In this document: positions 7,886 through 15,932 of the stretch, piece after piece
How positions within the stretch are numbered: position 1 is the stretch's first letter
Layout of the letters: each line of letters begins with the position of its first letter
Assembly: GCF_001513745.1 (NCBI RefSeq)
Contig: NZ_CP013380.1
Span: forward strand, 186,001 to 250,000
Reading direction: 5' to 3'
Origin: Burkholderia humptydooensis
Lineage (GTDB): Bacteria; Pseudomonadota; Gammaproteobacteria; Burkholderiales; Burkholderiaceae
DNA length: 64,000 bases
The notes under the pieces: generated by a model
What the model saw: the letters and a program-made list of their open reading frames with translations, nothing else
The model's database searches: none
What the model was told of the DNA's origin: nothing
Program-made: the position numbers and the translations under genes

Positions 7886-8163
7886 GTTGGGCGAGCTTGC
7901 TGGTGTCGCTGGTCGGGCCGATCGTTACGCGTGTGCTCGTCGCGCTCGGCATCGGTCTTGTGACGATCACGGGAATCGATCTCGCGTTCGATCAGGTCGT
8001 GCAGTGGATGAGCGCGAGCGTGGGCGGTTTGAGCGCCGATATCGCGAACGTGCTGGCGCTCGGTGGCGTGGGCGATGGCATCGCGTATGTGCTCGGCGGG
8101 CTCTCGGCGCGCGTGTCGTTCTACATGCTCACGTCTACAACCAAGATGGTGTTCAGCAAATGA
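7882..8163 (+). CDS. Phage minor coat protein, DUF2523/pVI-like
   Basis: 93 residues from ATG 7882, overlapping the stop of the upstream gene (ATGA). A strongly hydrophobic protein with an N-terminal helix pair (WASLLVSLVGPIVTRVLVALGIG) and a C-terminal helix. The conserved start and the position between the pIII analogue and Zot match the DUF2523 family, the usual pVI equivalent in inoviruses of Gram-negative hosts. pVI caps the virion together with pIII. Confidence 0.75.
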   Translation: MSWASLLVSLVGPIVTRVLVALGIGLVTITGIDLAFDQVVQWMSASVGGLSADIANVLALGGVGDGIAYVLGGLSARVSFYMLTSTTKMVFSK

Positions 8164-9083
8164 TCACGCTGATTACAGGGGTTCCGGGAAGCGGTAAGAC
8201 GCTGCATGCGGTCTGGTTGCTGACGAAGATTGCGAAGGGGCGTCGCGTGATGGTCGACGGCATTCGCGATCTGGCAATCGAGCACGTCGAGATTGACGAA
8301 CCTTGGTTGCGCCAGTGGCATGAAAAAGCTGAGGCGCACGACCTGATCGTGATCGATGAGGCGCAACGCATCTACCCGCCGACGACAGTCAGCCAAAAGC
8401 CGACGCCAGACGTGGAGCAACTGCACGTGCATCGTCACAAGGGCGTCGACTTCATCCTCATCACGCAGCATCCGCAGCGGATCAGCAAGACGGTGCGCGA
8501 TCTGGTCGGGCGGCATATCCACGTGCGCAACCTGTTCGGGCTCAAGCGCGCGATGCTGTATGAATGGGACCATTGCCACAATCCGAGCAGCCTGAAAGAC
8601 GCGGTGAAACGGCAGTGGCGTTATCCGCGTGAGGTGTTCAAGCTCTACACGAGCGCTGAAGTCCATACGAAAAAGCAGGCGGTCATTCCCAAAGCGCTGT
8701 TTGTCGTGCCGATCGCGTTGGTGCTGTTCATCGTGCTCGCGGTGAAGATTTTCCATAACGCGCGCGGCGGCTTCGGCATTACGCCCGGAATGGGGGCTTC
8801 CGCGCCAGTTGCGACGACAGCGCTGTCTTCGCAGCCCTCGTCGTCGCAACAGTCGGCCGGTGCTGCGGCGCAGTCGCCCGATTGGCGCGTTGCGGGGCGT
8901 TACGCGATCGGCAGTGCGGGTTACGTGGTGTTGGCTGCGTCGGACGGCCGGTTGCGTGTTGTGTCCAGTGCGGATTTTCGCGGCGAAGGTGTGCGGCTGA
9001 CGGGTGATGTGGACGGAAAGATGGTGAGCGGGTGGACGGGCGCGCGAGCGGGGAAAGCAGAACAAGGCGAGAGGGCGAGATGA
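8160..9083 (+). CDS. Zonular occludens toxin-like assembly ATPase (Zot/pI)
   Basis: 307 residues from ATG 8160, overlapping the upstream stop. Walker A GVPGSGKT (7-14) and Walker B DLIVIDEAQ (61-69) lie in the cytoplasmic N-terminal P-loop domain. The membrane helix is at about 180-202 (ALFVVPIALVLFIVLAVKIF), followed by a periplasmic tail of about 105 residues. This is the pI protein that drives extrusion of filamentous virions through the inner membrane. The name Zot reflects homology to the Vibrio protein and does not show toxicity here. Confidence 0.92.
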   Translation: MITLITGVPGSGKTLHAVWLLTKIAKGRRVMVDGIRDLAIEHVEIDEPWLRQWHEKAEAHDLIVIDEAQRIYPPTTVSQKPTPDVEQLHVHRHKGVDFILITQHPQRISKTVRDLVGRHIHVRNLFGLKRAMLYEWDHCHNPSSLKDAVKRQWRYPREVFKLYTSAEVHTKKQAVIPKALFVVPIALVLFIVLAVKIFHNARGGFGITPGMGASAPVATTALSSQPSSSQQSAGAAAQSPDWRVAGRYAIGSAGYVVLAASDGRLRVVSSADFRGEGVRLTGDVDGKMVSGWTGARAGKAEQGERAR

Positions 9084-10450
9084 TGCGATTGTGGGCGCTT
9101 GTTGGGTGCGTAGTGCTGTACGCGGGTGTCGCTGCTGGCGCGGTGCCTCCGCTACCGACGCTGCCGGCCGATCCGAGTTTGGCGACTGTGGCGGCACCGG
9201 CGTCATCGGCCGCTCCGATCATCACGCCGTTGAAGCACGTGCGCGGCACAGCGTTTGATTTGCGATTCGTGACGGTCGCGCAAGTGGTCGATTTGATCTA
9301 TCAGGATGCGATGCGCACGCCCTATGTGCTCGGACCCGACGTGCTCAACGATATGCGCTTGGTGTCGTTCCGCCTGGACGATCAAACCCGCGACGTGCGC
9401 GCTGTCATGGTCGATTTTCTCGATTCGCTCGGCTTTCGCGTGACGACTAAGAACGGCGTCGATTACGTCGCGAGAAAGGCGGCTGACAGTCGGGCGCGAG
9501 TCGATCAGGAGGTGTTCGTCTATCGGCCGCGCTATCGAAGCGCCGAGTCGCTGCGCGGCCTGGTCGAGCCGGTGATCGGCACACGATCGATGATGCCGAT
9601 GTCTGCGATTGCTGCTGCGTCGCCCGCTGCGGCAAGTCCGGTTCAGGTTCCGGGCGCGCCGATCAGCTCGGCGAGCGATGTTCTGGTCGCGCCAGTGGCT
9701 GCGGGCGTGCAGGCGCGCGGTAACGAGCTGGTGATCGTCGGCTCGCATGATGAAGTCGCGATGCTTCGGAAGCTGGTGCCCGATCTCGATACCGCGCCGG
9801 GTGAGGTTGTCGTGCGCGGATGGGTGTATGAGGTCGCTAACACTGATTCGGCTAACTCGGCGTGGAGCATCGCGGTTCGGTTGTTGAGCGGACAGCTCAG
9901 GCTTTCGAGCGGGGACACGTCGTCTGATGCAAGCGCGATGAGATTCACGGGGCCGGGCGTCGACGCGGCGATATCCGCGCTGAACGCCGATTCGCGATTC
10001 AAGGTCGTCAGCTCGCCACACGTGCGGATCGTCTCGGGCGAACACGTGCGGCTGAATGTCGGGCAACAGGTGCCGACGCAATCGAGCGTCAGCTATCAAG
10101 GGTCGAGCGGCACGCCCGTTCAGTCGATCACGTATCAGGATGCGGGCTTGATATTCGACGTGGAGCCGACCGTGATGCGCGATGTGATCGAGTTGAAGGT
10201 GCGTGAGGAGATTTCCGATTTCGTCGCGACGAAAACCGGCGTCGACACGTCGCCGACGAAAAATACGCGCCAGCTACAGACGGTCACGCGCTTGAGGGAT
10301 GGCGAACTGGTGGTGCTCGGCGGGCTGATACAGGATCGCGACGCGACGGCGCGCAGTGGGTATTCGTGGCTGCCGAGCTTTTTCGATGGTCGTTCCAGCT
10401 CGAAGCAACGGACAGAGGTGCTGCTCGTGTTGCAGGTTCAGCGAATCTGA
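9080..10450 (+). CDS. Phage outer-membrane secretin (pIV/GspD-like)
   Basis: 456 residues from ATG 9080, overlapping the end of zot. Signal peptide (MMRLWALVGCVVLYAGVAAGA), then N0/N1-like periplasmic domains (FDLRFVTVAQVVDLIYQDAM) and the C-terminal secretin channel domain with VGQQVPTQSS, YQDAGLIFDVEPTV and the terminal GELVVLGGLIQDRD motif. It forms the outer-membrane pore for virion exit. Many inoviruses borrow a host secretin; this one carries its own. Confidence 0.9.
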   Translation: MMRLWALVGCVVLYAGVAAGAVPPLPTLPADPSLATVAAPASSAAPIITPLKHVRGTAFDLRFVTVAQVVDLIYQDAMRTPYVLGPDVLNDMRLVSFRLDDQTRDVRAVMVDFLDSLGFRVTTKNGVDYVARKAADSRARVDQEVFVYRPRYRSAESLRGLVEPVIGTRSMMPMSAIAAASPAAASPVQVPGAPISSASDVLVAPVAAGVQARGNELVIVGSHDEVAMLRKLVPDLDTAPGEVVVRGWVYEVANTDSANSAWSIAVRLLSGQLRLSSGDTSSDASAMRFTGPGVDAAISALNADSRFKVVSSPHVRIVSGEHVRLNVGQQVPTQSSVSYQGSSGTPVQSITYQDAGLIFDVEPTVMRDVIELKVREEISDFVATKTGVDTSPTKNTRQLQTVTRLRDGELVVLGGLIQDRDATARSGYSWLPSFFDGRSSSKQRTEVLLVLQVQRI

Positions 10451-10473
10451 GCGAGTCAGCGAATTTTATTTAT

Positions 10474-10514
10474 CGTTACATGTAACGGATATTGATTTGT
10501 CGTTACGCGTAACG
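10474..10514. promoter_or_regulatory. Two perfect CGTTAC palindromes, probable operators
   Basis: CGTTACATGTAACG (10474-10487) and CGTTACGCGTAACG (10501-10514) are 14-bp perfect palindromes 27 bp apart, upstream of the regulator gene at 10550. Further CGTTAC...GTAACG pairs lie inside that gene at 10581-10603 (11-bp spacer), 10705-10717 (1-bp spacer) and 11090-11114 (13-bp spacer). Confidence 0.75.
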
Positions 10515-10549
10515 TAAAATAAGGTCAATGTCGATAAGGAGCACGCGCC

Positions 10550-11131
10550 ATGATCCAGCCTGAAGATACGAAAATAATTCCGTTACCGCTCGCGCCTGTA
10601 ACGGAAAATCGCGGTCGCGGTCGTCCGCGAAAGGAAGGTGGAGCGTTGACGAATGCGCAACGTCAGGCGGCATACCGCGCACGGCGCAAGGCATCAGGCA
10701 ATCCCGTTACGGTAACGAAAAATATTCCGGCTGCTGCCGATGGTTATGACGAGCTGGTCATGGAAAACGAGCGGCTTCGCGAAGAATTGGCGCAGCTTCG
10801 TCGCGATTTAGAGGCGTCGAAGCGCAAGGCTAGCGGCGAGCAACGATCGCGCACGTCAGTCGTGCATGAGGTCGATTGGGTTCGACGCGTGGTGCGGCTG
10901 CCGCTTTGCGGGAGTGAGGATTACGATCGCCGCCGATTCAGTTTTACGTTCGACGAACGGGCATATTTCGCGCTTGATCGGCTGGCGGTTGATGCGGGGA
11001 TATCAAAGGCTGATGTGGTTGAGCGTTTGGCGTTTTGGGCTGACGAGTTGATGCTGGGATCGTTCCGCGACGACGTTGCGGCGTTTAACCGTTACCTCGA
11101 TCGCGGACGTAACGAAAAATCAGGCGTCTAG
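10550..11131 (+). CDS. Phage DNA-binding regulator with AT-hook and coiled coil
   Basis: 193 residues; ATG 10550 with AAGGAG upstream. The N-terminus carries an AT-hook-like GRGRPRK and a basic helix TNAQRQAAYRARRK. A coiled coil follows (about residues 65-95, ENERLREELAQLRRDLEA), then a C-terminal domain containing FTFDERAYFALDRLAVDAGI. I do not recognise the family. The five CGTTAC inverted pairs in and before the gene are probable binding sites, suggesting autoregulation or a structural role near the replication region. Confidence 0.75.
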   Translation: MIQPEDTKIIPLPLAPVTENRGRGRPRKEGGALTNAQRQAAYRARRKASGNPVTVTKNIPAAADGYDELVMENERLREELAQLRRDLEASKRKASGEQRSRTSVVHEVDWVRRVVRLPLCGSEDYDRRRFSFTFDERAYFALDRLAVDAGISKADVVERLAFWADELMLGSFRDDVAAFNRYLDRGRNEKSGV

Positions 11132-11575
11132 CGTCAGGAGTGTCCGGCCGTGGTCGAAGCGACGTAGGGCGACGGCGGTAATGCGGAGTCCGGGCGGTCG
11201 TCGCGCGGCTTAGCGCGGCTCGCCGGACCGAGTAGCGGGTACTCGCGAGGTCGGTGAGCGGAGGCGTTGCGGCAGCAAACCATCCTTCTGCAAGACGCTG
11301 CCACGCGGGGCGCTTCCGGCGCGATAGGCGCGGGCGTAGGCGGTTCCGTGAGGAGGGTTGGGGTTCAGCAGCGCGCGGCTCGCCCAGCGCAGCAGAGCGC
11401 GCCGGGCGGGCCGCGCGCAGCGCGGCCCCTAAACTTGTATCAGGGACACTTAACGGATACGACACGCTGACGAGCGCATCGAGCAAGGACAGAAAGACGG
11501 TCCAGAAAAAGGAAAGCCCCGGTCGCGGGAACGATCGGGGCTTTGTGAAGCAGTGCACTACAAGGACGAGTTGCA
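11132..11575. other. Phage intergenic region, probable replication origin
   Basis: 444 bp without a convincing gene, very rich in G+C, with many short inverted repeats. It lies between the last regulatory gene and the HUH Rep, where filamentous phages carry the plus-strand origin and packaging hairpin. A stem AAAGCCCCG (11513-11521) / CGGGGCTTT (11536-11544) precedes rep by 30 bp. I could not identify the nick site. Confidence 0.5.
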
Positions 11576-12355
11576 ATGCACGACGCAAGTATAGGCGATT
11601 ACTCGCCGTTTCGTAGGGAGTGGGTTGTCCGTGGTCGGAATTTCGGCGACGGGCAGGTCGAGGTGACGGCGACACGTTTCGATCGGTACATGGGCGCTCA
11701 ATCGATGTGGGCCGTGCCCAAGGCGAAGCGTGGCGAGTCGGAGAACAGCGAAGCGAACCTGATGGACGCGGCGAAGCGTGCGAAGCAGCAGGTGCGGTTG
11801 CGTTGCAAGGCGATTGGAGCGGATCGAATGATCACGTTGACGTATCGGGAGAACATGCTCGACAAAGCGCGCCTCAAGCGCGATTTCGACAAGCTGCGGC
11901 GGCGTCTCGGCGCGCTGGGAAGCTTCCAGTATGTCGCCGTCGCGGAGCGGCAGAAGCGCGGCGCGTGGCATTTACATGTGGCGGTGAAGGGCCGGCAGAA
12001 CTATCGCGTTCTGCGCTCGATCTGGCAAAGCATCGTCGGCATCGGAAACGGGCAGATCAACGTGCGCAACCCGTTCAAGGAAAAGGGCCTGAGGCACAAG
12101 CTCGCGTCGTATCTCGCGAAGTACATCGCGAAGGATTTTGCCCAGCACGCGCTCAACGAAAAGCGCTACTGGACGAGCCGCGGCATTGTCGTGCCGGAGG
12201 TTATGCCGATCGGTCACATTCTCTCGAACGACCCTGCGGAGGCGCTGAAAACTGCGTTCGAAGCCGCGTTGCGCGCCGGCGCGACGTTGGATCGCTGCCA
12301 AGCATTCTGGCGGCAGGAACTCGGGGTGTTCTGGTTATCGACGCGCGAAAACTAG
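11576..12355 (+). CDS. Rolling-circle replication initiator (inovirus Rep, HUH)
   Basis: 259 residues from ATG 11576. Motif I is MITLTY (85-90). Motif II is the HUH signature WHLHVAV with metal-binding His132 and His134. Motif III is YLAKYIAKDF, with candidate nicking tyrosines Tyr179 and Tyr183. These define a Rep endonuclease that nicks the plus-strand origin and joins to its 5' end. The proposed origin lies directly upstream. Confidence 0.88.
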   Translation: MHDASIGDYSPFRREWVVRGRNFGDGQVEVTATRFDRYMGAQSMWAVPKAKRGESENSEANLMDAAKRAKQQVRLRCKAIGADRMITLTYRENMLDKARLKRDFDKLRRRLGALGSFQYVAVAERQKRGAWHLHVAVKGRQNYRVLRSIWQSIVGIGNGQINVRNPFKEKGLRHKLASYLAKYIAKDFAQHALNEKRYWTSRGIVVPEVMPIGHILSNDPAEALKTAFEAALRAGATLDRCQAFWRQELGVFWLSTREN

Positions 12356-12454
12356 GCGCAAAAGACATCAAATCTAGGCTGATTCGGACATCGTACTAAA
12401 GAGCTGAACAGTTCAACCGATATTCGCTGGATCAATGACGCAGAGGCGTTTGGA

Positions 12455-13309
12455 ATGGTCTTTGAGGATGTAATCGGAATCTACATGTTGGAGAAGAAGC
12501 ACCGTAGCAAGGAGCGGGATCAATACTCCTTGAAGCGGTTACAACCGCACTTCAGCGGTCGCGATCTGCGGAAATTGAAGCGGGGCGACGTTCGACGGTA
12601 CGTGTCTGCTCGGCTCGCGGATGGCGTCTGTGAGTCAACGGTGAAGCGTGAGCTCAGGCTGTTGTCCGCGGCTATCAACTTTGTGCGGACCGAGCACGAC
12701 TATCCAGAACTGGCGAACCCGGTGCAGAGCCTCGGCCTTGATGGTGGTGAGTCGCGCGTTCGCTGGATATCTCGAAGCGAGGCGGTGGAGCTGATTCTCG
12801 CGGCCGGGGCGGCGGCACGGCAACCGCATCTTCGGAACTTCGTGCGGCTCGCCTTGAGCACGGGGTGCAGGAAAAACGAGCTGCTCGCGCTCGAGTGGCA
12901 CCGCGTCGATTTCGAGCGTTCGCATTTTCGACTCGAGTGCGAGCACACGAAGAACGGTAAGCGTCGGTTGGTGCCGCTGAACAGTGGCGCGTTGTCGGCG
13001 CTGAGGGATCAGCGTGATTGGGTGGCGCGACATTGCGCCGGGTCTGAGTGGGTGTTTGCCTCTAGCTCAGGAAGGCGAGTCAGCAACCTACAAAAAGGGT
13101 TCGTCGCGGCGTGTGCTCGCGCCGGCATCGAGGATTTCCGCATCCATGATCTGCGACACACGTTCGCCTCGTGGCTCGTCATGGAGGGGGTGTCGTTGTA
13201 CGTCGTCAAGGATCTGTTGGGGCACTCCTCCATAACGGTGACGGAGCGCTACGCGCATTTGTCGCCCGATCACGGGCGCGTGGCGGTGCAGAAGCTCTCG
13301 CCGCTATGA
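12455..13309 (+). CDS. Phage tyrosine recombinase (integrase)
   Basis: 284 residues. A SAM-like core-binding domain (1-100) is followed by the catalytic domain with Arg139 (STGCRKNELL), a beta-hairpin Lys near 166-169, His231-x-x-Arg234 (HDLRHT), His257 (LGHSS) and nucleophile Tyr266 (TERYAHL). All catalytic residues are present. The frame stays open upstream to about 12382 without ATG/GTG/TTG, and the peptide there (TDIRWINDAEAFG) looks protein-like, so translation may begin earlier at a rare codon. It probably integrates the phage into tRNA-Arg. Confidence 0.9.
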   Translation: MVFEDVIGIYMLEKKHRSKERDQYSLKRLQPHFSGRDLRKLKRGDVRRYVSARLADGVCESTVKRELRLLSAAINFVRTEHDYPELANPVQSLGLDGGESRVRWISRSEAVELILAAGAAARQPHLRNFVRLALSTGCRKNELLALEWHRVDFERSHFRLECEHTKNGKRRLVPLNSGALSALRDQRDWVARHCAGSEWVFASSSGRRVSNLQKGFVAACARAGIEDFRIHDLRHTFASWLVMEGVSLYVVKDLLGHSSITVTERYAHLSPDHGRVAVQKLSPL

Positions 13310-13333
13310 GGCAGTGGGTAAATTGCAAAAATA

Positions 13334-13347
13334 TAGCAAATTTGCTA
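13334..13347. promoter_or_regulatory. Palindromic operator of the HigBA-like pair
   Basis: TAGCAAATTTGCTA (13334-13347) is a perfect 14-bp palindrome ending two bases before the toxin ATG. It sits where the antitoxin HTH protein would autoregulate the operon. Confidence 0.65.
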
Positions 13348-13349
13348 AC

Positions 13350-13682
13350 ATGACGCAAAATTGGACTATTGTCTACTATAACGAGCGCGTCAAGCGCGAC
13401 GTTTTCGCACTGCCTGCGGGGATCTTGGCGGATTATCTGCGGCTCCTAGATTTGATGCAGGAGTTTGGTGCTGATCTGCGCATGCCGCATTCGCGGGCAA
13501 TGGGGGGCGGATTGTTTGAGTTGCGCCCAAAAGGCAGGGAAGGCATCGGGCGCGTGTTTTACTGCACCCATGTTGGACAGCGGGTCGTGGTCCTGCATTC
13601 GTTTGTGAAGAAAACGCAGGAGACGCCTCAGAATGAGCTGCGAACCGCTCGGGTGCGTTTAAGTGAGGTGCGTAATGGCTAA
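13350..13682 (+). CDS. HigB/Gp49-like toxin
   Basis: 110 residues from ATG 13350 (GTG 13314 would add 12 residues but lies upstream of the operator). The sequence has the RelE/HigB-like fold signature of the Gp49 family: a basic strand FELRPKGREGIGRVFYC, then GQRVVVLHSFVKKTQETP. Such proteins are ribosome-dependent mRNA endonucleases. The toxin-first order with an overlapping HTH antitoxin downstream is typical of higBA. Confidence 0.85.
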   Translation: MTQNWTIVYYNERVKRDVFALPAGILADYLRLLDLMQEFGADLRMPHSRAMGGGLFELRPKGREGIGRVFYCTHVGQRVVVLHSFVKKTQETPQNELRTARVRLSEVRNG

Positions 13683-14007
13683 GGTAGTCGTGAAGCGTGC
13701 TAGTGCTGAAGGCTTCAACCCGATCCAGCACACGGTAGATGATACGGAGCATCTGCTGGCAAAGCCGGGAGTCAGAGTGGCGTATGATGCTCTGGAAGAT
13801 GAGTACATGGCTCTGCGGGCCATTTTGGCTATTCGGCATGAGGCCGGATTGACGCAAGCTCAAGTGGCAGAGCGCATGGGAACTACGGCGTCAGCGGTTT
13901 CGCGACTTGAGGCATCTCTGTCTAGTGAAAAGCACTCACCCTCCTTTGCGACGCTGCGCAAGTATGCTGCTGCGTGTGGCAAGAGATTGGTGATTTCGTT
14001 TGCTTAA
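13675..14007 (+). CDS. HigA-like antitoxin, XRE-family HTH
   Basis: 110 residues from ATG 13675, overlapping the toxin by 8 bp. A helix-turn-helix in the C-terminal half (GLTQAQVAERMGTTASAVSRLE) is preceded by an acidic N-terminal region likely to wrap the toxin. It probably represses the pair through the palindrome at 13334. Confidence 0.85.
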   Translation: MAKVVVKRASAEGFNPIQHTVDDTEHLLAKPGVRVAYDALEDEYMALRAILAIRHEAGLTQAQVAERMGTTASAVSRLEASLSSEKHSPSFATLRKYAAACGKRLVISFA

Positions 14008-14050
14008 TGGTTCCCAAAGCGCGTGAGGATTCATGCAATGGGAGACGAAA

Positions 14051-14932
14051 ATGGCAGGCGGTATTCAAAAGCTTCTGTTCATTGATACTAACATTTGGTT
14101 GGATTTCTATCGCGCGAGAAACGAAGCCTATCTTGGGCTGTTGCCGCGCCTCGAAACGCTAAGTAATAGAATTATCGTCACTCATCAACTGGAGTCGGAA
14201 TATAAGCGGAATCGGCAAAATGTTATTTTGGAGAGTGTGTCTGAGCTTAAGAATAAAATGCCTGATAAGGTGCCGAGTATTGGGGTGTTGGCTACCACAA
14301 AGGAATTTGAAATGCTTAATCGTGATATTGATAGCGCGAGAAAACGCATCAAGAATTTACAGGGCAAGTTGATTTCGATACTCGAGCGGCCCGCGGAAAA
14401 AGACCAAATCTACCAGGTAGTGCATCGAATCTTTCACCGTGATCATCCTCTCGTGCTCACACGAGAAGACAGGCACAACGACGCGCGCAAGGACATTCGC
14501 GACCGTGCATATAGAAGATTTATGCATGGATGCCCGCCGCGAAAGAGAAACGACACGTCGTATGGAGATGCAATTAATTGGGAGTGGATGATCGATTGTT
14601 CGATTCAGGCGAACGCAGAATTGGTGATTGTGTCGCGTGACGGCGATTACGGATCAACATATGACTCAAAGTCGTATATTAATGATCATCTGAGGCAAGA
14701 GTTCTCGAACCGAGTAAGTCAAAGGCGTGAGCTGTTGTTGTATACGAAGGTATCTGACGCGCTCAAGCATTTTCATGTCACGGTGACACATGCTCAGGAG
14801 AGAGCGGAGGCGGATTTGGTTGAACAAATGGCCCTTGGAGACAAGTTACTGAATGAGTTGCTGGGCCAGTCGCAGCCGGTGCAAGACATCGCTAGCATAG
14901 GTGACAATACGATGGAGAGTGATCTGGAATAG
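14051..14932 (+). CDS. PIN-like domain protein (DUF4935-like), putative nuclease
   Basis: 293 residues; the ATG at 14051 is preferred because GGGAGA lies upstream (ATG 14033 is the alternative). The N-terminal LLFIDTNIWLDFYR carries the PIN first Asp, a central acidic patch follows, and DTSYGDAINWEWM plus VIVSRDGDYGSTY carry the remaining acidic residues. The gene is clearly more AT-rich than its neighbours, indicating separate acquisition. No partner antitoxin is adjacent. A defence or RNA-cleavage role is inference. Confidence 0.7.
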   Translation: MAGGIQKLLFIDTNIWLDFYRARNEAYLGLLPRLETLSNRIIVTHQLESEYKRNRQNVILESVSELKNKMPDKVPSIGVLATTKEFEMLNRDIDSARKRIKNLQGKLISILERPAEKDQIYQVVHRIFHRDHPLVLTREDRHNDARKDIRDRAYRRFMHGCPPRKRNDTSYGDAINWEWMIDCSIQANAELVIVSRDGDYGSTYDSKSYINDHLRQEFSNRVSQRRELLLYTKVSDALKHFHVTVTHAQERAEADLVEQMALGDKLLNELLGQSQPVQDIASIGDNTMESDLE

Positions 14933-15176
14933 AGCCTTTGAAATGGCATGTCGGACAGTTGTATCGCAATATGGCGAACAGAAGAGGTGAGCGTTGCAAA
15001 CCGTTGCATGATTGTTTTTGCTAGCGCGGTGACAATTCGGCGGGCTTTCTGGGCGCCTCTCGTTGCACTCCATGTTTGCGCGGAAAATACATGAAACCCT
15101 GTCAAAACTGGCAGGATGGTTTCACTTTTCTGCCTCGTGCTACATTCCCCGCGAGATTTTCTCGTTGGGGTTCAAG

Positions 15177-15457
15177 ATGGGGTTTGCGTTCATCCACGAG
15201 GGCGATACGACGACGCACGGAGGGCGAGTGATCGCCTGTATGTCGACATTTATTGCTTATGGAAAAGCAATCGCCTTACTTGGCGACATGGTGTCTCCAT
15301 TCTTCAACGTGGAACCGTGAACGGCGACGCTCCGGTTTTCAACTCGAAGACGAGCAGCAACGCGTGGCTTCGGCGTCTCGATGTTTCCAGCGACGAACTG
15401 TTGGCCGCGAAAGCGGCGGTCCTCGATACGCCGAGACTCTCTGATTCTTTGTCGTAA
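15177..15457 (+). pseudogene. PAAR-domain protein remnant, frameshifted
   Basis: From ATG 15177 the frame reads a PAAR N-terminus (HEGDTTTHGGRVIACMSTF, then GKAIALLGDMVS). After GDMVS it shifts, and the matching continuation GTVNGDAPVFNSKTSSNAW is in another frame up to 15457. PAAR proteins tip the type VI secretion spike. The roughly 40 bases where the frame changes and the lost Cys-rich centre mark it as broken. Confidence 0.65.
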
Positions 15458-15523
15458 CCCGCGCGAGCCCTGCGTGGCATGCATTTACTTGATCCACTGT
15501 GGGTTCGCGATTATCATTTCACC

Positions 15524-15730
15524 GTGTCTAAAACAGCAGACACCCGGATTGGCGTCCGGAAATGCACAAGGCGGGCGACCGCCGAAAGGCGGTATTTTTT
15601 CGCCTGCACGTCATGTGCCGCTTATGGTCGGGCCTTGACGGGGGAGCCCTCGGGCTCGCCGGTTCCTTGTGCTCCGGTACGCCAACCTTGTCTTGTGCCC
15701 GGCCACCCCATTTGGCGTTGGGGGCCGGGT
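15524..15730 (+). ncRNA. Structured RNA-like leader upstream of two small ORFs
   Basis: Five hairpins occur in about 200 bp: GTGTCT/AGACAC (15524/15538), CCGGA/TCCGG (15544/15555), a terminator-like ACCGCC/GGCGGT with T-run (15578-15600), GAGCC/GGCTC (15644-15657), and a long stem CCCGGCC/GGCCGGG extended by CCCA/TGGG (15698-15729). It ends 16 bp before a strong ribosome-binding site. The layout recalls the immunity/Ash leader of P4-like satellites; that likeness is from memory and unproven. Confidence 0.5.
15578..15600 (+). terminator. Strong intrinsic terminator within the leader
   Basis: Stem ACCGCC, loop GAAA, stem GGCGGT, then ATTTTTT. It would stop transcription before the two small ORFs unless read through, an attenuator arrangement. 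Confidence 0.7.
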
Positions 15731-15758
15731 TACCTTACCCGCACAAGGAGCCCGCAAC

Positions 15759-15932
15759 ATGCAAGAAGTTGTCGCTCGTCCTGAGCTTTCGCAATCCCCT
15801 CTTGAGATTATCCGCGCGGCGATACGTGCCGCCGCAGTTGCGCCATCGGATCGAGCAGCCCTCGATGCGTGCGGCGACGCGCTGCGCCTTTTGGCAGCCA
15901 TTGCCACAAGGAGCGGGGGAGCTGATGCATAA
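15759..15932 (+). CDS. Small alanine-rich protein of unknown function
   Basis: 57 residues (MQEVVARPELSQSPLEIIRA...), ATG 15759, preceded by a perfect AAGGAG at 15745-15750. It is predicted to be mostly alpha-helical. Its stop overlaps the start of the next ORF (ATGCATAA), so the two are translationally coupled. I do not recognise a family. The ribosome-binding site and coupling are the main evidence that it is real. Confidence 0.65.
   Translation: MQEVVARPELSQSPLEIIRAAIRAAAVAPSDRAALDACGDALRLLAAIATRSGGADA

Noticed and set aside
11254..11616. 120-codon frame across the proposed phage origin
   Set aside because: Arg/Ala-rich, no ribosome-binding site, overlaps rep; non-coding origin DNA is the simpler reading.
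15562..15924. Long N-terminal extension of the 77-residue small ORF
   Set aside because: This part is the structured leader with a terminator and is Cys/Pro/Arg-rich random-looking peptide; a good start with its own ribosome-binding site exists at 15925.
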